DNA from: Amyloporia xantha
Lineage: Eukaryota; Basidiomycota; Agaricomycetes; Polyporales; Adustoporiaceae
Length of the DNA: 64,000 bases
Assembly (NCBI GenBank): GCA_036971615.1
Contig: JAYKKR010000008.1
Coordinates: forward strand, 1,488,001 to 1,552,000
Direction of reading: 5' to 3'
The position numbers were made by a program, and so were the translations under genes. This document shows positions 23,093 to 35,977 of this stretch, piece by piece. Within the stretch, counting starts at the first letter, position 1. Each line of letters starts with the position of its first letter. Under the pieces are notes generated by a model. It saw only the letters and a list, made by a program, of their open reading frames with translations, was not told where the DNA came from and did not search any database.

Positions 23093-26000
23093 TTAGATGC
23101 TGCAAATACTGATCATAACTCTGGCACATTCTCTGCACCAGAGACCTATGCTGTGAGCCAGTCCCTGGAGCCTCTGGTGTGAATAGAGGTTCAAGAAAAT
23201 AATATGAATGACCCACAAATCTTCCACTGAAATATTTTGTCCCAGCTTTTCATGCATTTCAGCCTTCTTATATGCATAGGCCCTCATTCCATTATCATGT
23301 GATGATGTGCCCAAATGGGCAATGGCAAGAGCTGTCCATGTCTTGCAAAAAAATTGATGGGACATCCTGCATCTTTCAATTTCTTTTTGCAGTATCTCAA
23401 CCTCCTCGGTGAACCTCTCCTTCCTAGCCTTGCATTCAAACCATTCAACCCGACTTGCTTTAGATCAATATTGTATAAGTAATCTGCTCACTTTCAGATT
23501 AAAAAATTTACCTTCTAATTCCCATTCTTCTGTTTGGGATTCAGACAATTGGACATGACTGCCAATTTTCCAGATCCAACTGATTCTTCTTCGGCCTGTT
23601 CCTGTTCGCATGTATTCCTGCAGGGAGTTCATAGTGATATCACTGTCCAACATTGCAGGATATTCAGTTATAGAAGACCCTAGTCCCAGATTGATGAGTG
23701 CAGTTCTAGCAAGATTGTAAAGGGACTGGGCAGCTAAAACTGCCACCCATAGCCGCCGCATCCTGTTCTTGGCTCTTGTTATGACACCTTTGTTATAGGC
23801 ATGATGCTTTGATGTAGTTTTCAGGGATGACAGAAGTGTATAGCTTCGCAATGCAGTCTGAACTTCCACCAATGCATCTTGCATCTGGCCAAGGCGCAAC
23901 TGACCCTCCAAATATGCCAATCCCTGAAGACTTTGACTCTCGCGCATATCCTTTGAAAGTGATGAGGGAAGGAATGAGACTGGTAAAAGATGCTTTGGAT
24001 CAGTGAAATGCATCTTCTTCACTTGTGCAAGGGGCATGTAAATTTCCTTCATCTTCTGCCATAAATCATGCTCAGAGTGATACTGCTCCTTGAGCATTGT
24101 CAGTTCACCAGAATCTGGATCATGTTGGATGTGACAACTGTGCTGCATCAATTTATGTAATGAAACAGGACCCAGTAATGAACACAAACCTGAGTTTGTC
24201 CAGATTTAATGCCACATTTACAAATGCCACCTTGCTATTCTCAAGTGCTGTAGTTTCAGCTGCGGTATCAAGTTGAAGAATCTTGTCCATAATGTGTGCT
24301 TGAGAGGGAACTGCCAAACGACACCGACCAACTTGAGTGAACAAAACCATTTCAAAACTTAGGAAGATAAGACCTGTAGAGGATTTCATCTTGTAGACAC
24401 TTTCTATAACCCGCGAACCAGATATCTTTGGTTTCTCTTCCATTTTGAGCCATTCTGCCACCAGTGGTGCATGCCCATTGCTGAGCTCTTCAAATTCCTG
24501 GGAGACTTGGGCTGTTTGATGAAGTGCATCCTCTAGTTTTCCTTGCAGATATGGAACTGGTGGTTACACCATGAAGTCAGTACACATATTTATAATATCA
24601 GATACCTCTCACCAAGTCTGACAAGGCGATCAAAATTAAGTGCAGAATGTTGATCATTCAACACATCATGGCGGTGTCCATACTCCATCTCTCTTGTGCT
24701 GACAATGTTCTCATTATCCTGTGCCCATACTCTCTCTGCTGCCTCCCCATCTGTCCGCCCAACACCTTTTGTGTAATTGAAGGAGTGGACCAACTGGCAC
24801 AACTCATGATGTCCGACATTATGCAATTTTCCAACAAGGAAAATAGTCTTTTTTAACTCCTTGACAAGATCAGGAAAGTGTGTCTTGAATCGTTTCAGAA
24901 TATTCTTGCAATAGCCACAGGCCACATCATATGCCACCACGATTCGCTGCAATTTCTGAGTTCCTCTGAGAACACCAGCAAGTGCATAATCTGCATTGCT
25001 ATATCTGTAATAACAAGTTATTAATTTGACAACATCACAAAATATTGACAGAGGCAGACAAAAGAAAGACAGCCATACCTTTCTCCCTTCTGCATATCAA
25101 CTGTCCCAAGAGGCATAAAAAAGTTGTGTCGAGAACAAAACACAGAAACAATGCCAGTGACATCAAACCCTTCCTTGCTCTTGTACATGTCTTCGACTAC
25201 TTTTGAAGAGTTACAAGTGTGAACCTAGGCCAAATTATTAATGACATAACACATTCATTAGAATCAAACTAACATCTTTATCATCAGTGACAGTCTGCAA
25301 ATAATGCTGATATTCCTCCTCATTTGGAAAATAGGCCATGCCATCAGACAGAGCATGATGTTCTGACTTTCCTTTTTTTTTTTTGTGTCGGAGTCCATGA
25401 TTCCCATCAATGGCAAGAAATAATGTAGTAGTATGACTATGATGAGTTGATTAACTTATTGTTTTCTGTCCATCTTGATCAAATCTACTTACTCTTCATG
25501 CATGTCCTGATTGACTTGCATGTTGATATCTGGGATTGGACAAGCAGGACATAGAACACAGGTCTTGCCATCAAGATGTTTAGGCAAGAAGTTAGATATC
25601 CCATGGATAATGCCAGACCACTTCTTTGCTTGTAAATGTCTCCAGACTCTTGCAACCCTGATAAACTCTCGATAAACCTTCTGTATATGACAGAAAGGTG
25701 TAAGTATAAGAAGTCAGAGGAGCTATACAATTTACCAACAGGAACTTCATGAGGTTCTACACGGTTTGTCATTCGCTCCAGCTGGCGAACATAATCATAG
25801 GCTGCAGTATGAGAACAATTTGTGTCACTGTGAAAGGCCTTCAAAACCTGCAATGTGAAGGCAGTATGAGGCTTCTGAACTGAGGCTGGAAAAAGCCCAT
25901 TGAGAAGCAACTGGTCAAAGTTGTCACCACCATCAGGACAGCCACAGTAGACAACGGCACACTCCTGTATGCCATTCGTATTGACCACAATTAGCCGCCT

Positions 26001-26760
26001 CTTGCCCGAGTCATCTGCACAAGGACACCTTTGACCTCGATGTCCCAGATGGATCACCATGCCCAAAGCACCAAGGGTTATCCGCGAAAAATGAGTGGAA
26101 GTCCAAACCTCCACAAAATGGAAAGGATTGTTCTTATGCTTTGCCAACATACAATGCTGGCACATAACCCCCTCATTCCAACAGTCGCGGCAGCGAATTC
26201 TAGCTGACATTGACTGTCGACCACAGTGGACGCAGTGGACGCAGTGGCCACTTGTAGCACGATCAGCTTCCTTGGATAACAGGATCCTTAGAATGTTTTG
26301 TTCCCGAGCAATAAACTCATCGAACGGACTCGGCTTTTGTATTCAGCATGATCAGAGTCAGGATTAGAACACGCCAGCATAAACAAACTTGCCGTACTGT
26401 CTGGCGTAGGATTCTTCTTGGTCGAGTTTGATTCAGGTTCCTGTTCATTATTACCATCCTCTCCCCTGCTTCCACCGATCAATTCTTCATTGGTGTCAGA
26501 TGCAGGTCTATGCGGATCGGGAGGGGTCCAGTGAGACAACGGATCACCATGCGGAACCGGTTCATCAAACACACGGGCGGCCCTTGTCTCGGTTGCGTTG
26601 GAACGTAGCGAAGTCGAAGATAGAAACGAGGAGCCTGGGACGATAGTCTTCTGTTTCCGCATGCGGCGGCGCTTCGGCACTTTGTGCTGTGCTGCCGACA
26701 TACTGAAATTACTGAGCAATGATCATTCAGATAGACTGTCTATTCAGAATGTACGAAACT
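22860..26760 (-). mobile_element. KDZ transposon, ends not defined
   Basis: The AT-rich block around the transposase stands out from its flanks, which gives these approximate limits. I searched by eye for matching terminal inverted repeats with 8-base duplications and found none, so the boundaries are estimates. Confidence 0.5.
23093..26701 (-). CDS. KDZ-family transposase, one frameshift
   Basis: This is a DNA transposase of the Kyakuja-Dileera-Zisupton group. From ATG 26701: a basic N-terminus (PKRRRMRKQK), then a frameshift near 26325 before FDEFIAREQNILRILL. A zinc cluster follows (HCVHCGRQ, RCRDCW, CQHCMLAKHK.NPFH). Next are the RNase H-like N-part AFTLQVLKAFHSDTN, an intron, KVYREFIRVARVWRHL, and the CPACPIPDINM motif. 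The first catalytic Asp is in LAIDGNHGL (about 25407). The sequence goes on with DGMAYFPNEEEY, VTGIVSVFCSRHNFF, QKGERYSNADYAL, YDVACGYCKN (Asp, about 24927), FLVGKLHNVGH, FNYTKGVGRTDGEAAERVWA (Glu, about 24744), and a coiled C-terminal part ending near RAYAYKKAEMHEKLG. All three catalytic acids are kept. A 12-A run at 25379-25390 stays in frame. Translation could start at Met 26210 or be disabled. Confidence 0.9.
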
Positions 26761-28627
26761 GAATCCTGACCTTGATCTTCCAATACTTGGTGAGTTATAT
26801 ATAACCTCGTCTGAAAGTGGATGTACCAAGCGTTGAGCTCTCCGCTATTGGGATGAGGATAGAATGAGCAACTATACGGTATATTGAGCTAGACGTGTAG
26901 AAGCGCACCGTGGAATACACGCACTCACTACTCAAGCAACTGGAATTTAAATGCCCAAGAAATACCCTACAGTATCGTCCTCGGAGGGTTATAACCAACC
27001 AAATGACGGCTCAATAAGGCCTCAATCCTTACTAACTACTCACCTGAATAGACCTCTGTTTGAATTGCCTGAGCAAGGACGGAGCGTATGGCACCAGGCC
27101 TGTGAGCTGTGAATTCTGTTCCAGTATCAAGGGGCAATAACTTAGAAGACTGTGTATGTCAATGCTAAGAGTAAATTGCGCAGTTTAAGACAGTATGAGT
27201 TGCAGTTCAGCCCATTTTACAGCAAAACACACCTCGTAGGGACAGCGATTTCAGTTTGGTGGCAGATGCTACGTGTGGAGGTGAAGCGTCTCCGCGCATC
27301 GGATGACGACGCGTTTCACGTGACCTGGACCTCGCTCAATTCTGAACGCTTTGCGCTCTTTCTTTTCATATCACAATGCACATGGCAGTGGTCTAATATG
27401 TGTAATTACTAGCAAGCTACTTTGCTGTAATCCTAATATCGATGACAAGAGCTGCGTCTCTTTAGCAGCACGGCTGCGCAGAATGGGGCATTGGTCGCGG
27501 AATATGAACGAGCTGTTTGTTACGCGAATGAGCAGGGCAGTATGCTGGTGAGGCCACAGATTATGAATGCTGCATGGCGGCAGCTATTCGCACATGCGAA
27601 CAGATAGGTCGGAGGAAAAGACGGATGGCAGGAATGTCGAAGCAGATAGTGAGATATGGAACGGATAGCAAGGTTCGGTAGCGGACGGGGGACGGCGTGA
27701 AAGGTAGGTACGGCGCTGGCAGTCTTCATTGATGCTGCACAGCACATTATATCGCGAATAGGCTTACCTCGGGAAAACATGGAAATAGAATAATTCCATA
27801 AACGCTCCGTGAAGCATACCGTGTTTCACCATAAGAGACCGCTATAGAACGAACAGTTTTGCTCAGGAAAATTCCCATGTGTTGTTCAGGTGTGAAACGG
27901 GCTACGCATCCTGTGTATCATTCTAGAGAGTTCCCGACTCCATGTCCGTTGTCTGTGTCATGTTTCACGACGGTTTCGGGATGTCGTCAGGTTATACCAG
28001 CGCATACACAGGGGGAATACTCTACCCCGCTGCGGAAGCGGAGGCTGACCCTGGGGTGACGTCAATCTTCCATCCAATGTGCGAGAGTGTTCGTATCCAC
28101 TCGTCAATTCAAAGCGTCACCACATTAGGATGATACAGAGAGCCACATGCGCACATACGCCAGTGTCGTCTGAAGGATGAGAAACACGTCCCGTCGCATG
28201 GCTCAATCCCCGTCTAAATTTGCTCCATCGGGAGGCCTGTGCGAGTAGAACCTGCTGCACATTTTCAGTAGATAGCAGCGATGGCGTGGCCAGAATTGGC
28301 GACATCACTAAGGTGTTCTCTCCCATGATGCCGTTCCAACCTGCTTAGCGATCACCCTGTCTAGAGTGATTGTTGTAGCCACTGATTTTGATAAGAACGA
28401 CTTACAGATCCACACAATCCCCGACATGATGTAGGGCTGTTCATTCCAATATGCCTTCTTCACCGGCTAAGATTCGTTAAGCATATGACCACTAGCATTA
28501 GCCTGGTAACGTATAGGAAAATGGCGGTCCACATTCCCTGATGGAAACTTGTGATGCGGATACTCGGATACGGTGGCAGTTTACTGAAAAGAGGCTGGTG
28601 CTCTGGGAAGTGACGGGGTATATAACG
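26761..28627. other. No gene assigned
   Basis: Only short frames on both strands and no family recognised. The first part may include the upstream end of the KDZ element. Confidence 0.35.
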
Positions 28628-28737
28628 AGCGTGCAGATGCGTAACGCGTTTATTTGAGCGGGGTTTGTATAGGCGTATGACAAGCGTGCAGATGCGTAAC
28701 GCGTGTATTTGAGCGGGATCTGTATAGGCGTTGGAGG
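28628..28737. repeat. 55-base tandem duplication, two copies
   Basis: Units at 28628 and 28683 share AGCGTGCAGATGCGTAACGC, TATTTGAGCGGG and TGTATAGGCGT, with a few substitutions. Overlapping minus-strand frames repeat ALRICTLVI and RVTHLHA, which is just the duplication seen in translation. Confidence 0.9.
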
Positions 28738-29639
28738 TCCCTAGAAGGTACGGAGGAACGACGGTAGAATCTGGAAGAGATAGGGTGAGGCTTGCGTGAG
28801 TAAATTGTTGGCCTGTGTTGCCGACCGACCAGTAACATAAGTGTAGAAGCGTTTTGTGGCAGAAATAGTCGCTTGTGTAAGCTTGTAACTTAGGGGTCAC
28901 ATAATGTATAGGCAGAGAATAGCATATATAGGTGATTCTGTCTGAGCGATTGGTCCACCAGAGGGTATGACAGCGTACATAGGTTCTTGACAGAGAGGCA
29001 GGCGTATTCTAGGGCCATGGTATTAATAAGGGCCGAAGGCTGAGAATCTGACCGTCAGAATGAGGACAGGCTGAACAAATTAAACCCACTGTACCCGTAG
29101 CTACCTAATGATTTTCCCACCGGTCATCTGTTCGTAATTCCCACAGGACATTTGCCCTGTGTTTCTGCTGGTAAAGAGTGGCAATCTGGGCTGGCCATGG
29201 GACTTTCGCGACTTCTGTAGCCATGAATTGTAACGGTCACATTCGTCGAAGCGTCGACGCAGAATCAGCATGTCCCTCGAAAGTGCGCGAGGGAATGCGC
29301 ACTTTCTCCGGAAATGACGAGGGACGCTGCATGAACTGACGTTTTATGAAGACGGACATCTATAGTCATCACGAAGATGTCGACAGCAGGGTCTGCTAGG
29401 GTCTGCTGCACCAAGAATACGCTACTTCATGAGAATTGCCTACATTAGGGTGTTCGGAGTACGGTTGTCTACGTCGACTCTATTATCGCCGAAAATTTCC
29501 ACTCTGCTTTCAACCTCGGAGGAAGCCGAAAGCAAAGGTCAGCTGTGATCGTAGCCGATTCATTGGGCTGACTGAAATGTAAGTGTTCTGTCAGATCCAA
29601 CATTCACTCATTTCGTGGTCTGGCATGTTATTTGCAATT
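28738..29639. other. No gene; contains a hairpin at 29279-29306
   Basis: No coding signal recognised. A perfect 10-base inverted repeat GAAAGTGCGC / GCGCACTTTC with an 8-base loop lies at 29279-29306. Confidence 0.5.
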
Positions 29640-29805
29640 CAACGTGCACCTCCAAAGATATGTTGACGATTTGAAGACCACATTTTTCGATAGGCTGAAG
29701 GAACATGTTCTACCGAAAACATACATTCGATCCTAAGAGATAATCTGATTTGAAGATATATATTTGACCTAAGAATAGGCATCCAATCTGACCTCGCGCC
29801 TTCGT

Positions 29806-30556
29806 TAGTGTTGGTACGAGCTGAGTCGAGTTGAGTCGAGCTGTCAAACTCGGTTTAACTCGAAATGTCGAGTTCATTTGGGTCGAGTTTCGAGTTGACT
29901 CGCGAGTTGGGAGGAATCCGGGCCGCGCATTCCAGCCAATCAGCTCACAGCTTTGCGTAGCTTATTCATAGCTACTACTTGCGTCCACCGACTAGCGCTA
30001 GCCCTCGATGTCGCACCTTGCGTAATGCGCGCCATATGTGTTAGCACAGCACCATGTAGTCTGAAGTCAGGGTTATTTATATCTACATATATGAGCTTCA
30101 GAGCCTGCACTGGCAGAGTTTGTGTGGACTCAAGTAATAGATGAATGTATTGAACTTGTTCTTTCTCCATATATTTTGCAAGAGATAGACCGCATCCAAA
30201 GTATATTCTACTAAATGGAACAGTATATAGCTAACAAAATTGACTATGCCGTAGTGGCCGCCTGACACCTCAAGGCTCAAGTGCTGAAGCGGATTCATCG
30301 CGACTGGTGCCGCAGTGATGCGACGCATTGCGTACCAGTCGGTGTGTCACCTTACTGGACCGTCACGCCACTTGTTGCTACTAAAAGTGGGAAAGTGTGT
30401 CAACCAGCCAATCAGCAAGTAGTTAAGGACAATTTGTCAGCGAGTCGTCGAGTTTTCCGAGTCGATCCATCGACTCGGCTCGGCCGAACGAGTTCGAGAA
30501 CTCGGTATCATTTTCGAGTCGAGTTTAGAGTTGGACTCGCCTCGGGGACAACACTA
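29806..30556. mobile_element. Non-autonomous hAT-like MITE, 751 bp
   Basis: A perfect 8-base target duplication GCCTTCGT (29798-29805 and 30557-30564) brackets the element. Ends begin TAGTGTTGGTACGAG and, read inward from the right, TAGTGTTGTCCCCGAG. Both subterminal regions are packed with GAGTCGAG/CTCGAACTCG words in both orientations. The 8-base duplication and TAGTGTTG ends fit the hAT superfamily. A 76-codon minus-strand frame inside (29940-30170) shows no transposase signature I can name, so this is probably non-autonomous. Confidence 0.88.
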
Positions 30557-30620
30557 GCCTTCGTTCAGTATAAAACACATATATACAATCTGAACCTAAG
30601 GTTCCTATCGGATCTCACAA

Positions 30621-31369
30621 TATGACATTATTTATCGTTGAAAATGTTTTGCGCGCAAGTTGTCTCAGGTTCTGATCCTAGGTCACATGATTTGAGCGCC
30701 CTATTCCCTTTATAGTAATATCGGGCATTTTTGGCGCGGCGACACTCTGCTTAGCTAATCCGTTTTCCGATAATTAAAAAGTCAATACTTGTCCGTTCTC
30801 ATGCTTCGGGTGTCTGCGGCACACAGAAAAATGTATACAGTGATAAATGATAGTTCATAATGATATGAAATCGCTATAATAGGTAGAAGTGTCCGTGTAC
30901 ATATACCAAATTCATTAGGCCTGTATCAATCACACCCCATCGGATTCGGGGCCTATTGTAACTGAAAAGCGCTCAAATATGGATATGATTATTCGACAAT
31001 AAAATTCATTGACTACAGGTCACAGTGGGATATATTTCTTTCTACTCCAGGCTGAAGGATTTCCACTGTAAGAAAATTAAATTTGTATCATTGTACTTTC
31101 TACACTATCCATTCACATTAAAACATAGATGCATTACAATCTGACATCCAGGAAGAGACAACTATTGTCGTAATCTTGGTCGCAATAGTACTACTGACTC
31201 CCGACTCCGCCGAGCGCATCATTGGGCGTCTATAATTTGCCTTGCCATAAGCGGTAGGCGTCGGTAGCTTTGTCATCAATTGGCGCCCAGGACTCAAACC
31301 TGAACCAGAAGAATCACGTGACCGGGTTCTGAACCTCGATTATATCAAACAACGATAAATACACTCATA
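30621..31369. mobile_element. TIR element of unknown superfamily, 749 bp
   Basis: Terminal inverted repeats of 20 bases with three mismatches: TATGACATTATTTATCGTTG at the left and TATGAGTGTATTTATCGTTG read inward from the right. TCACA is repeated at both flanks (30615-30619 and 31370-31374); depending on alignment the target duplication is 4 to 6 bases. It sits inside the same old repeat as the hAT-like MITE. No transposase is seen, so it is non-autonomous. Confidence 0.8.
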
Positions 31370-31469
31370 TCACAGACTCTGCGGTCTGACATGTGATTTA
31401 CGATCCAATACGTACCTTGTTCGTCGTTTATGCTCAGGATCACTGCACTGATGCACAGGCTTATAATCG

Positions 31470-33258
<1,789 letters not shown>

Positions 33259-33391
33259 CTGTTGTATATGCCTTTTCGTTGTGTGTATTATTTCTTGTAA
33301 CTAGCACTATTATCATTGCTATATCTCGTATCCATTCCCAAAGCTACAATATATCATACAGTGTACCTACGATCGAACTTATCGTACAATC

Positions 33392-34350
33392 TCACAGACT
33401 ACCTGTCACATCCAACTGCTTTTGCAACTTCTCGAGCTCTTTCTCAATCTCAATGAGCTTTTCTCTCCACTTATCTGTCTCGGCGACCACTTTCTTCCTC
33501 GCCGCTTCCAGCCTTTCCGCTTCTTCCCTCTCCATCTGCTGCGTGAACTCAGGCACACCACCCTTCGTTGCCTCCAATGACGCCGGACTGGCAGTGTGAA
33601 AAGGGACAGGACGCTTTTTGTTCCTCAGAAGAGGCATTGGGGGATGCGAGGTGAGGATATTCAGGAACGACTAGAAAGGGTCGTTGAAGACGATCTCGTC
33701 GTACTGCCAAGAGTGTACCGGTCCCATCTTTATGGCTACTTCAAGAGGAGGTATTTCAGGCTCGCCGCTTCCGAGGATGGTCCAAGGATGAAGCTTGAGG
33801 TGATGATAAGTTATGATAGCTTTCTCGCCTGACTCGGGGACAAAGGTGATGCGAATCTGAATCTCAAATTCTCCCCACCTGAAGTTTCGCATGTGCGTTA
33901 ATGACTGAGACAGGATGCATGCATGATCAGTGAGGACGTACCCTGTTTCTGAAACCTCAAAGGGATGCTTGTCCACATCTGACGTGCTCTCGGTGAGTTA
34001 GGCGCACAAGAGCAGAGGGCGGAAGACTTACTTCGGGTCGGATTAGGATACGTATCATGCAGCTTGAAAGTGACACGTTTGATAAAGTAGCTAAGGTCGT
34101 CCGCACCGCCAACAATCTCCAGAATCTTGGGCAGAGGCAGCGCTACGCACCGCAACTGTCCATCGGTGTGTGTGGTCTGGGCTGCTCAGCGTCTCGCGCT
34201 CCTTTGGCGTGAGGACTGTAGCAGTGTTTCCGTAGATAATTGGCCTGTATATACTGAGGCCCTGCAATGAGAGACGGCTGTGAACGGTGGTCTTTGGCAG
34301 TCGAGGGAGGGAGGACGTACCCGAACGCGAACGCGGTCGTTTGAGGCCAT
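33392..34350 (-). pseudogene. YAF9: YEATS-domain protein YAF9 pseudogene
   Basis: YAF9 is the acyl-lysine reader shared by SWR1 and NuA4 chromatin complexes. ATG 34350 gives MASNDRVRVR, then an intron and YRPIIYGNTATVLTPKERE, HTHRWTVAVRSA. A one-base insertion near 34112 shifts the frame before VGGADDLSYFIKRVTFKLHD. Then TYPNPTR, an intron, [11 protein letters not shown], an intron, [29 protein letters not shown], and [15 protein letters not shown] stop (TAG 33671-33673) follows where the family has Gln. The C-terminal coiled coil (ERLEAARKKVVAETDKWREK) runs to 33392. The exon structure is complete but the gene has two lesions. It lies tail to tail with the ATR fragment and head to head with COX7. 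Confidence 0.92.
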
Positions 34351-34435
34351 TCCGCCACCGACTTCATCCTCGATCCCTTTGCCGTCACCGTCGTCCGTAA
34401 ACTCCCTCATCCTCTCCCACAACCACTAGCCAACC
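34351..34435. promoter_or_regulatory. Shared divergent promoter of YAF9 and COX7
   Basis: Only 85 bases separate the two start codons, which point away from each other, so any core promoters must overlap or lie inside the 5' ends. No clear TATA box is seen. Inferred from layout only. Confidence 0.35.
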
Positions 34436-34852
34436 ATGTTGGGCGCACTCGTCAACAGTCAGTCGGATTGCGGTTTTTCTTGTATTTTCAGATCGTCTAA
34501 ATGATCTGTATGCTCAGAGCCAAACCGTGTCCCGGAGATGCAGAGGATGGTCCAGGTAGGCTGGCTTGTCCGAAATAGTTTAAAGCTTATGACTGACTCT
34601 GTACAGGCCTCGCATGAGCCTGTGTACTACCGCCTTCCCCGCGGCAAGCTCTACGTCAGTGAGTACCAACCTCGCACTTTTCCATGAGGAGAACATGGCC
34701 GTCCGTCAAGGGACCTACTTCGTCGGCTTCGCTCTCGGCATGATGGGCACTGCCTACGGTGCACACTCGCTCATCAGGGTAAGTTCTATGTTTGTATGTG
34801 TCACCAAATTCTACATTGACCCTCCTTACAGGGCAAGTCCGCTACGGAGTAG
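34436..34852 (+). CDS. COX7: Cytochrome c oxidase subunit 7 (VIIa-like)
   Basis: This would be a small inner-mitochondrial-membrane subunit of respiratory complex IV. Five short exons (34436-34457, 34518-34555, 34607-34658, 34711-34778, 34832-34852) total 201 bases and join in frame to a 66-residue protein: MLGALVNKPNRVPEMQRMVQ, EPVYYRLPRGKLYV, then a membrane span FALGMMGTAYGAHSLIRGK. The motif of aromatic/Leu-Pro-Arg-x-Lys before a single membrane helix, followed by Arg-Gly-Lys, is what I associate with COX7 of basidiomycetes. All introns are GT-AG and 50-60 bases. No lesion found. It may be an expressed copy or a recent duplicate. The assignment rests on memory of the family pattern. Confidence 0.72.
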
Positions 34853-35453
34853 AGTAGGCATTGTCCAAGTAACCCATAGAGAATGTAATGCTTTGTCTGT
34901 TCCCGGACGCCTGCCTAGCGTGCTTTCCTTGCTGGTCCATGCATTGGGATCTTGAGAGATATTTTGTCGACCGGACAAGCAATTCTTATGCCATTCGCCG
35001 GATCATGTTAATGACACTGAACAGAATCTCGGCTGGTCTACTAGATTCGCTGGATGTCGTATACATATCATCCGAAGAAACAAGGGTGATCTAAAGGCGG
35101 TACGTGCACTCGACTTGTGTCGAGAGTGCGCTGCTTCGCCCGCCCAGATCTCAATGACCATATGATATGTGTTTTCGACATGGTGGCTGAAATGTGGTCT
35201 TGTATGGCCCGGAGCTTTCTTGATTCACAACAACGAAACTGAAGCCATTCGGCATGCACCACATACTAAGGAAAAAAGGCAGCATACACATGACATAAGT
35301 AAGCGCGATGTCGCCAGTCACGTCTTCCCTATAACGTCGGGCCCGCAAAACACAGAATGTCCTGTCCACGGGGAGGTTCGTTCCCTGAACAGGGCACCGG
35401 AACGCGGGACGTCACGTATCGGCGCCTTAGTGACACACCATCACGCCGGCCAC
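34853..35453. other. No gene assigned
   Basis: Short frames only. The ATR-YAF9-COX7 block appears to end soon after the COX7 stop, and the hAT-like MITE begins at 35462. Confidence 0.35.
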
Positions 35454-35461
35454 ACTGTAGT

Positions 35462-35977
35462 TAGTGTTGTTGGCAATACCGGCGCCATTTTGCCAAATGG
35501 CGCGCGCCAAGCGCCGCGCCACCCCTGGCGCACCGTCCTCGAGTGGCACAACCTGGCGAGAAGACGGGCGCTTAGAAGTCGGCAGAGCTCGGCAACTGTC
35601 GGTATCCTCCGATGGTCTTGTTTAGGAATTCTCGGCCGGCCTTACACGCATGGAGAATCGACGTCTGGCGTTCATTGGCTCATTTATTGACATCCTTCAA
35701 CCTCCCGAGGCAGGCCAAACAAGGCTTTCAGCTTGTAGTAATCAGATTTGTTTCATAGTAATATCCATGCATACACTGATTTTACATGAGCTGGGAATGA
35801 TTTATGGTCCCAGAAATTGTAAAATATATTTAAACCGGTTGATAACTTTGCAGAAAAACATGCGGGGGGATTTCGCCAGTTTCGCCATGAGCGCCAGCAA
35901 ACGCCAGGCCCTCCCGCAGAGGCTGCGCCGCGCCATTCGCTTGGCGCGGCCTCGCTGGAGTTTTGCCCCCTACACTA
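35462..35977. mobile_element. Second hAT-like MITE, 516 bp
   Basis: A perfect 8-base target duplication ACTGTAGT (35454-35461 and 35978-35985) flanks it. Ends read inward are TAGTGTTGTTGGCAATACC and TAGTGTAGGGGGCAAAACTC, sharing TAGTGT and GGCAA. Subterminal parts are very GC-rich with inverted GGCGCG/CGCGCC words, and the middle is AT-rich. No transposase coding is seen. Its first bases resemble the ends of the 29806-30556 element, but the interiors differ. Confidence 0.85.

Larger units (their letters stand above)
29640..31425 (-). repeat. Interrupted old copy of the arm-edge repeat
   Basis: Fragments at 29640-29805, 30557-30620 and 31370-31425 follow one another in the same order as 39185-39380 of the right arm (ATACATTCGATCCTAAG, GGCATCCAAT, CCTTCGTT, TCTGAACCTAAG, GGATCTCA, ATCACAGACTC, GATTTACGATCCAAT). 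Two younger elements split it. Its right edge lies just before the truncated ATR gene. It is far more diverged than the two arms are from each other. Confidence 0.75.

Noticed and set aside
22865..23182. 105-codon plus-strand ORF
   Set aside because: Antisense to the 3' end of the KDZ transposase region and lacking any recognised motif.
29940..30170. ORF within the hAT-like MITE as a possible transposase remnant
   Set aside because: No hAT dimerisation or catalytic motif recognised in 76 residues.
31270..31320. TGGCGCCCAGGACTCAAACC looks like a retrotransposon primer-binding site or a tRNA 3' end
   Set aside because: A T-arm can be drawn on the minus strand, but no matching acceptor 5' strand, anticodon arm or CCA spacing fits, and no LTR pair is seen. 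It lies inside the 749-base TIR element.
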